DNA of 30,515 bases from JBMYZL01 sp049610385 (GTDB taxonomy: Bacteria > Bacteroidota > Bacteroidia > Flavobacteriales_D > Sanyastnellaceae), in contig JBMYZL010000025.1 in the NCBI GenBank assembly GCA_049610385.1, forward strand, positions 1 to 30,515, in the 5' to 3' direction. The notes under the pieces are model-generated. The model was given only the letters and a program-made list of their open reading frames with translations, was not told the origin of the DNA and searched no databases. Of this stretch, positions 1 to 8,119 are shown piece by piece. Position numbers and translations under genes: made by a program. Position 1 is the stretch's first letter. Each line of letters opens with the position of its first letter.

Positions 1-2101
1 CACCTGTCGCAAATGCATCATTGGTGATATGGAAACTGTGGCGGATGCCTTCATTCTCACCGTTGGCCATCAGGAACGGAACAGGCAATTCCATGGTCTC
101 ATCTTGAACATAGTTTACCACGACATCGATGTTGTTGGCGATGTCACATTGGTCGATCAGACGGGCCTGATTGATGTCGCCGAGATCTGCGGGTGACACT
201 TCAGAATCACGGAGTTGGTACAACAAGTAACCTTCAAAGTCGTAGGAGCGTTCCACAGTGTCAATTGGATTCCCGTCGATATCCAACTTTGGAATGCCCG
301 GGTCCAGTTGCAAGTAATCCTCGAGGTAGTTATTGCTCAAGGGGTTGTTATTGGTCAAGAACAACACCAATTCATTTTCCAGTTCCTGAATGGTGACGTC
401 TGGTGCATCGGGTCCAGACACAATCTCAAAGCAATTGTCGAACAAGGCCTGGGCTTTGTCGTCTGCGATTCTCATGGCTTTCACGGACTCCTGCGGGTCC
501 CCGGCCTGCGCTTGCGCCCAGACGACACCCACGGTGATGTTGTTGTAATCTCCAGGTTCCAGGGTAAAAGGGCCTGCAGCTTGGATGAAACGACGGTCCG
601 CAGGAGGATTGCCCGATGTCACTTCAGTCCAAGGTTCAACAGGTGTACCAGCCGTACCCCACTGAAAAGGATCGGTGTCTCCAGGGAACATGTAGGTGGC
701 TTCAATATCCAAATTCGCACCTGTCGACGCAGAAACGCCATCGCCTCCATACGCCATGGGTTGGCCATTTTTCCAAATGCCATTCATGTAGTTGTAGTAA
801 TGGGGAGGCGTCGTGGGTTCTCCATTGATGGGGTTCCCTGAGTTGTTGTAATAAACAAAACGACGCATGCCGAAACGTTCATTGTCCACCACCCCATCGC
901 CGTATCCAATTCCGATGCCCTCATATGGAATGCCCAATGAGTCGACTGCATCCGTAAAGACATTGGTTAAAGGGTTATCAACATCGTCTGCATCTTGGTA
1001 TGGACCCTCAAAAAAATCGACGCCGATGGCGGGCGTCCGGGTACCGTATCCCGATGAACTGGAAGAAGGTTCGTCGTCCGCATCTCCATTGTAGGCATAA
1101 CCCAATCCACGTTGAACATCGCAACCCACATAATCGTCAGTTGCTGTTCCGACATCTGCATCCACCCAAACTCCGAAGTATGTGTTGCTCAGCGTCTGCG
1201 TGCCCTGGTTGATCAAAACGTAGTTGTAGAAGGTCATGTTGTTGACCTCGTCATTGGTAGAGAACGCAAACGCCTGTGCCCGGATTTCCATTCCGATGGG
1301 CTCTCCTTGTGATTCGGAATGGACATTTCCCTTGTCGTTGAAAATCCAATAGAAGTTACGGTCTCCGTACAGGGGAACTTGGTCTTCACGTCGGCGTTCT
1401 TTACAATCGATTTCTTGCAAGAAATCATACCAGGGATAATCGCCTGATTGTGGGTCATAGAATCCATCCCCATCATAATCCAAGAAGGGAGAGAGGTAGA
1501 AATCTTGATTCAAGGCCGTGTTGCCATGAGCAGGGTAGTCAAAGAAATAGGAAGGGATGCTATAACCTTCCGGAAAAAGAGCGTCCATATCACACTCGGG
1601 ATCGGCCAAGCAATCATAGTATTGGCGGTGGCGTTCAGCATCTGAGCGGACGGACACGAAGAATTCGTCGTACTGGGAGCAAACGGTTTCGTCCACTTCT
1701 GCAGTCCCATCATTTGTGAGTGGCCCCGTCCAGTAATCGTTTCCTTGGCGAAATTTCAAGGCGGCCAACTTCAACTGTTGGTCGGGCGAAATGCCGCCCA
1801 TCCAAAGTGCACCCGCGTAGAGCGAGCTGACTTCGCCTCCCTTGGGCACCTCGTATGCTGCCCGGCTGGTTGCTCGGTCTTGCCACATGGAACCACCAGT
1901 TTCAATCAATGCCCGGACGTTGTTCCATTCCAGGTCACGTAGTGCGGTTGCTGGAGCACAGGCCGCGGCGCGCGTATCCAGCGCCACGATGGACTCGTCG
2001 TTGTCAGCTGTAGCCCCTGGGCCGTTGGGACCTGTGTATTTGTAGGCGAGTGCGGGTGAAACCAAAAAACTCGCGAGGGTCAGAAGAAATGTTGTGCGCA
2101 T
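1..2101 (-). CDS. Large secreted protein, probable type IX secretion cargo (3' end outside window)
   Basis: An uninterrupted minus-strand frame starts with ATG at 2101 and runs off the left edge, giving about 700 residues without a stop. It begins with a signal peptide (MRTTFLLTLASFLVSPALA, cut near residue 19). The mature part is acidic and rich in Asp, Asn, Gly and Tyr. Around residues 210-220 it has a calcium-site-like stretch, DYDGDGFYDP, of a type common in large secreted Bacteroidota proteins. Repeated YYNNS and PGDTDPFQWG-like segments suggest extracellular beta-sandwich domains. It starts 8 nt after the TonB receptor stop, so the two are almost certainly cotranscribed. It does not look like a SusD lipoprotein: no lipobox cysteine follows the signal peptide. 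A C-terminal type IX sorting domain would be expected but lies outside the window. The specific function is unknown. Confidence 0.85.
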   Translation of the reverse strand, partial: MRTTFLLTLASFLVSPALAYKYTGPNGPGATADNDESIVALDTRAAACAPATALRDLEWNNVRALIETGGSMWQDRATSRAAYEVPKGGEVSSLYAGALWMGGISPDQQLKLAALKFRQGNDYWTGPLTNDGTAEVDETVCSQYDEFFVSVRSDAERHRQYYDCLADPECDMDALFPEGYSIPSYFFDYPAHGNTALNQDFYLSPFLDYDGDGFYDPQSGDYPWYDFLQEIDCKERRREDQVPLYGDRNFYWIFNDKGNVHSESQGEPIGMEIRAQAFAFSTNDEVNNMTFYNYVLINQGTQTLSNTYFGVWVDADVGTATDDYVGCDVQRGLGYAYNGDADDEPSSSSSGYGTRTPAIGVDFFEGPYQDADDVDNPLTNVFTDAVDSLGIPYEGIGIGYGDGVVDNERFGMRRFVYYNNSGNPINGEPTTPPHYYNYMNGIWKNGQPMAYGGDGVSASTGANLDIEATYMFPGDTDPFQWGTAGTPVEPWTEVTSGNPPADRRFIQAAGPFTLEPGDYNNITVGVVWAQAQAGDPQESVKAMRIADDKAQALFDNCFEIVSGPDAPDVTIQELENELVLFLTNNNPLSNNYLEDYLQLDPGIPKLDIDGNPIDTVERSYDFEGYLLYQLRDSEVSPADLGDINQARLIDQCDIANNIDVVVNYVQDETMELPVPFLMANGENEGIRHSFHITNDAFATG

Positions 2102-2109
2102 AGCTGAGA

Positions 2110-5100
2110 TCAGAAGTCAAATTTCACACCCAAACGAATGGTCCTTGGCAATCCGAGGTTGAACGGTGTATCCACATACATGCTGTAGTAGTTGCGGAAG
2201 GAGTCTGGATTGTTCTGCGAATTGATGAGGGGTTGGTATTGCGCCGCAGCCAAGTAGCCATCGTCATCTGCGACGCCGGTGAAGCGATAGACACTGTTGA
2301 TGTTTCGGGTGTTGAGCAAGTTTCCAATCCAGAAATACACATTGAGGTTCATGTATTTCGCGTTATCACCTTCGCCACCATATGTCAGCGTGAAGTTCTT
2401 GTCCAAATTCATATCCAAGTTGAATTGCCAAGGCAACCGACTGCCGTTGATTGAGCCTTCTGTTGATGGGCTGATTTCTCCCGTGATCGGAGTGGCAATT
2501 GTCGAAGCCGTGTATGGCGTTCCTGAACCGAGAGAAGCGATGAAGTTGATGCCCGTGTTGGACAACAACTGCACTTGCTTGGCATTTCCATCGGCATCCT
2601 TGCCCAAATTGACAATGGGACCGTTGTAGTCTTCCCCACTGCCATATCGGTAATCCAAATTGGCGACAATCCGGTGACGTTGGTCATAATTGAAGGGAGC
2701 GATGGTTCTGAGGTTTGGCAAGCCGGCGTTAATCAACGCCAATGCCGTTTGTGTTGTGGAACCTGTTCCATCAGCGAACTGCAGCGTGTAGTTGGCGCTC
2801 AAACGCACATTGCCAGTCCGGCGCAAATCATAGGCAATGGTCAATCCTTTGACAGTTCCGAAGTCCAAGTTGCCAAATGCGCGGTAGGGACGAGGATAAG
2901 CGCCGGTGAAGTTGCGCACCTGAATCATGTCTCGCATTTCCTTGTAAAATGCGGAAATCTTGAGTGATGAAGTTTTGGTCAACACCTGTTGGAACCCCAA
3001 CTCATAATCAATCGTCTTCTCCGGACGGAGGTCCGGGTTGGCAATCAAATTGTTTCTGGATTCAATGAAGAAATAATCAATGGGCGAGAAGCGGTTGCTG
3101 GAAGTCGGACGCTGGGTCAGGATGTCGTAGTGCGCGAAGAAAACAGCCTCATCAGAGATGTTGAACGAAAAGGCAATACGCGGCATGATGTTGACCTGTG
3201 GATCATAATCCCGGAATGCTTTCGAAGTCAAAGGTGCATCGGGGCCTTGTTTCAGCCAAGGCGCTGGGTACGGCTCATTGACAGCCAAGACATCTGGGTC
3301 TGTAATTTCGGTTCCCGCAGCATTGAACCACGTGTCTCCATCACGGTATCCCACGACAGAACCAGGGTTTTCGAGGGCATCGACATACACCACATAATCG
3401 TCACCGATGTTCTCGGGAATGGAAGGCGCGTCATCCAGTTGTCCAATGAGTTCACCTCCCAAATCACCGACTTGGTAGCTCTCTCCAATTACATAAGGGT
3501 CTTTCAAGACCTGTTGATTGGCATCGAAACGGTCCACACGGACACCCACATTGAAGATGATGTCGTCGAATGTGAATTTGTCCATCACATAGCCTGCGAT
3601 GTAAATCGGTTCATAGGCCTGGATGGGTCGGGTGTAATAACCGGCTTCGTTTTTCTCATTGAAGAAATCTTCAATGGTCGGACGAGAATTCAACTTGTTG
3701 CCATAGGGGTCGTAACCGCTGTATGTGACGTAATTTGCTCCTTGATTGAGCAAATCATCAGCTCCGAACATGTTGAGCGAAAGAAAGTCGGGGTCTATGG
3801 CGTCGATGTTGATGAAGTCATTTCCGTCAGGATCCAAGTTCAATGCCAGGCGCAAGTTGCGGTCGAACTCGAATTGGTTGTCTCCGATCAAGCGGTCGTA
3901 GGTGACGTAGAAACCTGTGCCTATGTTGTTGACGGTTGAATCATTTTCGTTGATCTCCTTGATGTGTGAATTGGCTGTGAGACGGCCGAGGGTCCAGAGG
4001 CCTGTGGGTGCCAATGAGAAAAATGCGTCTCGCCGTTGTTCGTATTCAAATCCCATTTGCAGCGCATGATCTCCGATGTCCCCCGATCCAGCGGCGCTGA
4101 TCCGGAATTGGGTGTTGTTCGAGATGCTGTAAGCATTGCCCTGGGTTCCCGGATAGCTCCAGAGACCATAAGTGCTTGGAGGCGTTTGACCATTCAGCAA
4201 TGCGTTTCCATTTTGAACCTCCAACAAGCTGTCATAAGGTCCGTCTTCATCTGGATCGTAAGGTTTTTGGTCAAAAAGATTGAAATACTGCTCGTTGATG
4301 GCGGCCAATTCATCATTGTGGATGGAAGGCGCAAATCTCACAAGGGTGTCTTCCCAACCATTGTGTACAAAACGACCCGTGGCAGGATTGTACTCATAGG
4401 ATTCGCGACTGAAGACATTGAATCGCCCGACGTGCCCATACCGGAAGAAATTGTCTCCATGATTGGCGTCCTGTACCCGCTGAAAAGATTGGGTGTAATC
4501 AGCCATCACCGAATAAAAGACATTTTTTAAGGTGTTTGCAGATGCCTCAGTGTCTTCCTCTTCATTGATGAATCGCTGAGAGAATTTCACGTATGCACGC
4601 CAGTCAAATCCTGTCACATCCAAGTTGTTTCCCCAATTCATCAAGGAATTGGCATAACTGTAGCTGGCCCCTTGGCTGTAATTTCCAGTAGCACCGACTG
4701 TCAACGAGGTGGTTTCATTCGTGTTGACATCCACCTTGGCAACGAGGTTGGCATTTTGATTCGAAGCATTCAAGCGCGTCGGCACCCGAACGAAGTCCTG
4801 ATCGGTGAGGAAATCGGCATTGTACAAAGCACCATTGACATCGCCTGAAGACGAAATGTTCTGGCGGAGTGGGTCGGCCAGAATGCCCTCGAGGGCATCC
4901 TCAGTGATTTTGTAGTTCCCGCCAAAAGTGGGTCGTGTGTCTTTCTGATACGTGTAATTCCCCGACAAGAACAAGCCCAGAAGAGGCGCGACCTTTTCGC
5001 CGTTTTCATCTTTGCGGAACAAGATGGGCCCCGACAAGGAACCCTCGACCAAGTTGTATCCAAATTTGTCAAACCCAATCGCCGTTTCACCATCTGGTAG

Positions 5101-5835
5101 GCCCGAGGTGATGACTTCACCGCCTCCAAACCATTTGGAAGAGGAATTGCGCAGCGAAATGTTGATTACACCGCCTGTGGCGTCACCGATATTTGCTGGG
5201 ATTCCACCTGTAACCACTTGTACTTCTTCAATCGCTGACTTGGGCAACGCGCTTGAGCCGCGCACCTTGATGCCGTCGATGTAGACCCACGTGGAAGATG
5301 GACGTGCTCCTCGGATGGAAATGCCACCGCCTGTTCCCGCCGTGCTGGCACCAGCCACAGTGGTGGCAATGGCCGCCGCGGAACGACCAGGCATTTTATC
5401 GATGTCTTCGCGCGACACCGTTCCGCCTGACGCACCTCCGTCTTTATCAATCAGCGGCACCGTGTACTCGACGACTTCTGCTTCTTCCATCATCACACCG
5501 GCAGACAGGTCGGTATTGACGAATTGAATTTTGTTCGCGGCAATTTTGACCCCAGTCAATTTTCGGGACTGGTACCCCACGAAACTGAACAGCACGTCAT
5601 AGGTGCCTGGTTGAATGGGTTTGATGGTGTACTCGCCGTCAAAATCGGTGTTCGCACCGGCGACTTGGTTTCCGTTGAGGAAGACCACGACGCTCGCAAA
5701 CGGAAGCGGATCTTGGGTGTCGAAATCAATGACCTTTCCCTTCAAGGTGCCGGAACCCACTTGGGCGTGGGCGGCCGGGAAAAAGGCCCATGCCAGCATG
5801 GCAGTCAGTATTGTAATGCGCATCATGCGATACAT
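2110..5835 (-). CDS. TonB-dependent outer membrane receptor with N-terminal carboxypeptidase-regulatory-like domain
   Basis: This is an outer-membrane active transporter energised by TonB; the substrate cannot be told from sequence. From ATG 5835 (1241 aa) the order is: signal peptide (about 1-25, ending AHAQ), a carboxypeptidase-regulatory-like beta-sandwich (about 30-112, with FVGYQSRKLTGV), a plug domain (about 140-232, with GGISIRGARPSSTWVYIDG and GDATGGVINISLR), then a long beta-barrel ending in a terminal Phe (RLGVKFDF). The size fits large Bacteroidota receptors. The open frame extends to a TTG at 5859, which lies 6 nt from a promoter-like box, so TTG initiation is a real alternative. 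ATG codons at 5826 and 5823 are also possible. The secreted-protein gene follows 8 nt downstream; there is no SusD partner between them, so this is not a standard SusCD pair. Confidence 0.93.
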   Translation of the reverse strand: MYRMMRITILTAMLAWAFFPAAHAQVGSGTLKGKVIDFDTQDPLPFASVVVFLNGNQVAGANTDFDGEYTIKPIQPGTYDVLFSFVGYQSRKLTGVKIAANKIQFVNTDLSAGVMMEEAEVVEYTVPLIDKDGGASGGTVSREDIDKMPGRSAAAIATTVAGASTAGTGGGISIRGARPSSTWVYIDGIKVRGSSALPKSAIEEVQVVTGGIPANIGDATGGVINISLRNSSSKWFGGGEVITSGLPDGETAIGFDKFGYNLVEGSLSGPILFRKDENGEKVAPLLGLFLSGNYTYQKDTRPTFGGNYKITEDALEGILADPLRQNISSSGDVNGALYNADFLTDQDFVRVPTRLNASNQNANLVAKVDVNTNETTSLTVGATGNYSQGASYSYANSLMNWGNNLDVTGFDWRAYVKFSQRFINEEEDTEASANTLKNVFYSVMADYTQSFQRVQDANHGDNFFRYGHVGRFNVFSRESYEYNPATGRFVHNGWEDTLVRFAPSIHNDELAAINEQYFNLFDQKPYDPDEDGPYDSLLEVQNGNALLNGQTPPSTYGLWSYPGTQGNAYSISNNTQFRISAAGSGDIGDHALQMGFEYEQRRDAFFSLAPTGLWTLGRLTANSHIKEINENDSTVNNIGTGFYVTYDRLIGDNQFEFDRNLRLALNLDPDGNDFINIDAIDPDFLSLNMFGADDLLNQGANYVTYSGYDPYGNKLNSRPTIEDFFNEKNEAGYYTRPIQAYEPIYIAGYVMDKFTFDDIIFNVGVRVDRFDANQQVLKDPYVIGESYQVGDLGGELIGQLDDAPSIPENIGDDYVVYVDALENPGSVVGYRDGDTWFNAAGTEITDPDVLAVNEPYPAPWLKQGPDAPLTSKAFRDYDPQVNIMPRIAFSFNISDEAVFFAHYDILTQRPTSSNRFSPIDYFFIESRNNLIANPDLRPEKTIDYELGFQQVLTKTSSLKISAFYKEMRDMIQVRNFTGAYPRPYRAFGNLDFGTVKGLTIAYDLRRTGNVRLSANYTLQFADGTGSTTQTALALINAGLPNLRTIAPFNYDQRHRIVANLDYRYGSGEDYNGPIVNLGKDADGNAKQVQLLSNTGINFIASLGSGTPYTASTIATPITGEISPSTEGSINGSRLPWQFNLDMNLDKNFTLTYGGEGDNAKYMNLNVYFWIGNLLNTRNINSVYRFTGVADDDGYLAAAQYQPLINSQNNPDSFRNYYSMYVDTPFNLGLPRTIRLGVKFDF

Positions 5836-5865
5836 CTTGTTACAGGCGTTTGGAAACAATGGCGG

Positions 5866-5897
5866 TAAATATAGGGCGCGGACGCCGCGCTGCGAAA
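5866..5897 (-). promoter_or_regulatory. Probable promoter of the TonB receptor operon
   Basis: Read on the minus strand, TTTC (5897-5894), 20 nt, then TATATTTA (5873-5866). This matches the Bacteroidota pattern TTTG / TAnnTTTG with one mismatch in each box. It ends 30 nt before ATG 5835 and 6 nt before the TTG at 5859. A GTGTG-AA-CACAC dyad sits just upstream at 5900-5911. Confidence 0.45.
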
Positions 5898-6007
5898 AAG
5901 TGTGAACACACTCACTATCAGCGCAGAAATCTCACAGGTACAATCGAAAGTCATGAAAACTGCTGCGAAAATCGTCATGACAAGGTCAGATTCGCAAAAA
6001 GTGTGAA
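5895..6007. repeat. Two 12-nt direct repeats and a dyad upstream of the TonB receptor
   Basis: The 12-mer AAAAAGTGTGAA occurs at 5895-5906 and again at 5996-6007, a period of 101 nt. The first copy overlaps a perfect inverted repeat GTGTG-AA-CACAC at 5900-5911, immediately upstream of the putative -33 box. The heptamer GTCATGA also occurs twice between them (5950-5956 and 5974-5980). The whole non-coding stretch 5836-6012 lies between two minus-strand genes. It could be a regulator binding array; that is an inference. Confidence 0.4.
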
Positions 6008-6012
6008 AAAAA

Positions 6013-6342
6013 TCAGTCGTATCGCTTTCGGCTGAACACACGTTTCCACCAGGGCATCATCCGATTTCGACCCTGCTTTCGGGCTTCTTTCAGGCTTCGT
6101 TTCATGCGTTTTCGGGTGGCCTTGTCCTGTGAAGCATGGTGCCGGTTCCGATCGGCGTCAAGATCATTCCACATTTCCTGCCTCCGCTTTTCCTCTGCGT
6201 TTTCACTGGCAGCCTGGCTTTCTTCGGCGGTGACCGATTTTTGACGAGGAGGCCGCCGCTGTGACCAGCTGGTTTGAGGAACAGTGACCAGAATCAACAA
6301 CCCCAACCAGACCGACAGGCGTTTGAATGGCTTGTGCTTCAT
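6013..6342 (-). CDS. Small basic exported protein of unknown function
   Basis: 109 aa starting with a typical signal peptide (MKHKPFKRLSVWLGLLILV, cleavage near residue 28 after SWSQ). The mature part is short, highly charged and probably helical. It has an acidic/Gln-rich segment (EESQAASENAEEKRRQ), then a very basic tail with HHASQDKATRKRMKRSLKEA and a C-terminal WWKRVFSRKRYD. The H-x2-Q-x-K-x3-RKRMK layout resembles a small conserved hypothetical family that I recall from Flavobacteriia, but I cannot assign a function. Its start overlaps the stop of the upstream glycosyltransferase by 4 nt (ATGA), so the two are translationally coupled. It may sit in the periplasm and bind nucleic acid, lipid or peptidoglycan through its charge; that is speculation. 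Confidence 0.75.
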   Translation of the reverse strand: MKHKPFKRLSVWLGLLILVTVPQTSWSQRRPPRQKSVTAEESQAASENAEEKRRQEMWNDLDADRNRHHASQDKATRKRMKRSLKEARKQGRNRMMPWWKRVFSRKRYD

Positions 6343-7190
6343 GGGGTGTAGGATCGAAAGTCCCTCTCAGCGAACAAGGTGGAGGCGAGATCGCTTCTTG
6401 GAATGGCGAATTTCCGTGATGGAGTGAAAGCGGTGATCACACCCATGGCCACGGCGACATTGATCAACTCATCCGACCGGAGGCACATGGGTTCCGCCAA
6501 CTGGGCCAATTTGTGGGCGCCTCGCGTGGATATGGCATAAGCCCAGGTACCGTCATGCAATCCGGCCTCCTGCAGTCCATGCTGACGGGCCATCGTGCGA
6601 TTGGGTTCGACAACGGCTCGGGTGGCTGTCCTCGGATACCTGCGGGCGAGCAGTTGGTTGCGGATGTCCGAGCGCAGGGAACGCTTGATTTGGCTTGCCA
6701 AACGCATGGCCACATGACCGGTTGCCGCCACGGCTGGCCAATGCCACGGCTTGGATTCCGGTTCGAATCTTTCGTAGCCCAAGTAAATCAACTCAGGCAA
6801 AGGGGACCAATCGCTGCCAAGGCCTGAGAAAAAGTCCACCAGTCCCGGAACATCCGGCAAGGTGACGTCATCTTCAAGCACCAAATGCATTTCGTCCGCA
6901 CCGCTGGCGGCAATGACATTCCAAACTGAAATGTGACTGGCCAAGCATCCGATTTCTCCAGGCGCCAATGGTCCTCGCCATTTGGGGCGATAACCGGCAG
7001 GCACATCTGCATCAGTTCCATTGCCCATTTTGAATTGAGCTGTGGTCGCTTCCAAACCATCTGGAGTCCTGGCATCTTGGGCATCATGCAAGGTGGTGTG
7101 CCAAGGCAAACTTGCGAGCAATTCGGTGGCCAACTGTCGTCGGTCCAATTCTGCAGCCAAGCTGATCATGTGAACACCATGAATCTTCAT
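6339..7190 (-). CDS. Glycosyltransferase family 25-like protein (LPS/surface glycan)
   Basis: 283 aa. It carries the family-25 signature set: an N-terminal strand with a conserved HMISL, the motif GEIGCLASHISVW (78-90), the nucleotide-sugar/metal motif LEDD (105-108), and a late TWAYAIS-x2-GAHKL segment. These enzymes usually transfer hexoses onto lipooligosaccharide or protein-linked glycans in the cytoplasm or at the inner membrane. The length is typical. The ATG at 7190 is supported by a perfect TAAATTTG box 7 nt upstream. It is the first gene of a pair with the small basic exported protein (ATGA overlap) and is divergent from a sulfotransferase gene, which fits a role in a decorated surface polysaccharide. 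The sugar donor and acceptor are unknown. Confidence 0.85.
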   Translation of the reverse strand: MKIHGVHMISLAAELDRRQLATELLASLPWHTTLHDAQDARTPDGLEATTAQFKMGNGTDADVPAGYRPKWRGPLAPGEIGCLASHISVWNVIAASGADEMHLVLEDDVTLPDVPGLVDFFSGLGSDWSPLPELIYLGYERFEPESKPWHWPAVAATGHVAMRLASQIKRSLRSDIRNQLLARRYPRTATRAVVEPNRTMARQHGLQEAGLHDGTWAYAISTRGAHKLAQLAEPMCLRSDELINVAVAMGVITAFTPSRKFAIPRSDLASTLFAERDFRSYTP

Positions 7191-7197
7191 CTTCTGC

Positions 7198-7205
7198 CAA
7201 ATTTA
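7198..7205 (-). promoter_or_regulatory. -7 promoter box of the family-25 glycosyltransferase
   Basis: TAAATTTG on the minus strand, an exact match to the Bacteroidota -7 consensus TAnnTTTG, 7 nt before ATG 7190. I see no good -33 box at the expected distance. It lies next to the -33 box of the divergent sulfotransferase promoter. Confidence 0.5.
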
Positions 7206-7207
7206 CA

Positions 7208-7237
7208 TTGAAGCGCTCGCATACAGGTTTACCTTCG
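7208..7237 (+). promoter_or_regulatory. Promoter of the sulfotransferase gene
   Basis: TTG (7208-7210), 19 nt, TACCTTCG (7230-7237), then 6 nt to ATG 7244. The spacing fits the Bacteroidota pattern, with one mismatch in the -7 box. The TTG could be mistaken for a start codon of the longer frame; as a -33 box it argues for initiation at ATG 7244. Confidence 0.55.
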
Positions 7238-7243
7238 CTTCCG

Positions 7244-8119
7244 ATGGCCACATGGATCAAGATGACCCCAGAGCGGGACCGATGGTTGGCAAAACGGCTG
7301 GGGCCAGGGGCCCCAAATGTTTCCGGTTTGGTGGGCATTCGGGCCGTGATGTACGTGTTTTGGATTCATTGGAAAAATCGGCTGTTGCGGACCGAGGCCC
7401 GACGGGTCAATTTCTGCATCATCGGGGCCCAGAAATCAGGCACGTCCGCTTTGGCCAGTCATCTGAAAATGCAACCCGAAGTGTTGTTCAGCTCACGCAA
7501 GGAAGTATTTTATTTCAGCAACTTCAGGCATTTCTGGGCGCCACGAAGATTAAAGAGCAAGACAAACCACGACTGGTATCACCAACATTTCGACTGGAGT
7601 CGAAAAAGTGCTCTGGTGGGGGAAGCGACACCGATGTATCTCAACCACCAGAAAGTGCCTCAACGGATGCGGCAATACAATCCGGAAATGAAAATCATTG
7701 CCGTGCTTCGGAATCCTGTTGATCGGTTGGTCAGTGCCTGGAACATGTACCGATCAAAAAATCAAACCCATTTGGATTTCAGGGAATGGTGTGCAGCGAA
7801 CCCAAGAACAATGACCGCGGGGCTCTATGCACTTAACATTGAACGTTGGCAATCCGAATTTGCAGAACCGTCTTCCATTCTGTGGATTCGATACGACGAT
7901 TTGAAAACCCAACCGCGTGCGGTGTTGCAATCCATTCACTCTCACCTGGGTTTGCCTGCACCAAGCGCAATGGAGCCACCGAAGAAGAACGTCCACCCCT
8001 ACATCACAAAAGTCACACTGCAGGATCGTTTGGACATGCACGCGTTCTATGAGGAAGACATCAGAAAGGTGGAAGAAATATTGGGATGGGACTTATCGGC
8101 TTGGAATCAGGTGGGATGA
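7244..8119 (+). CDS. PAPS-dependent sulfotransferase (carbohydrate/heparan-sulfate type fold)
   Basis: 291 aa from ATG 7244. It transfers sulfate from PAPS to an acceptor, most likely a glycan hydroxyl or amine. The 5'-phosphosulfate loop is IIGAQKSGTSAL (59-70) with the catalytic-type Lys64. GEATPMYL (127-133) matches the GEKTP-like segment of the heparan-sulfate family. The 3'-phosphate-binding segment VLRNPVDRLVSAWNM (154-168) contains the conserved Arg156 and Ser164. A later WIRYDDL matches the usual strand after the cap. The N-terminal 50 residues are basic and contain a hydrophobic patch (AVMYVFWIHW), possibly peripheral membrane contact. The donor pathway, cysD, cysN and cysC, is in the same window. 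The 3' end overlaps the convergent yyaL-like gene by 13 nt. The acceptor is unknown. Confidence 0.88.
   Translation: MATWIKMTPERDRWLAKRLGPGAPNVSGLVGIRAVMYVFWIHWKNRLLRTEARRVNFCIIGAQKSGTSALASHLKMQPEVLFSSRKEVFYFSNFRHFWAPRRLKSKTNHDWYHQHFDWSRKSALVGEATPMYLNHQKVPQRMRQYNPEMKIIAVLRNPVDRLVSAWNMYRSKNQTHLDFREWCAANPRTMTAGLYALNIERWQSEFAEPSSILWIRYDDLKTQPRAVLQSIHSHLGLPAPSAMEPPKKNVHPYITKVTLQDRLDMHAFYEEDIRKVEEILGWDLSAWNQVG

Noticed and set aside
2989..3939. Long plus-strand open frame (316 codons) opposite the TonB receptor, and similar frames elsewhere
   Set aside because: They are antisense shadows of well-supported genes, with no domain, signal peptide or promoter of their own.
7208..7243. TTG start for the sulfotransferase
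   Set aside because: The TTG fits as the -33 box of a promoter whose -7 box is 6 nt before ATG 7244.
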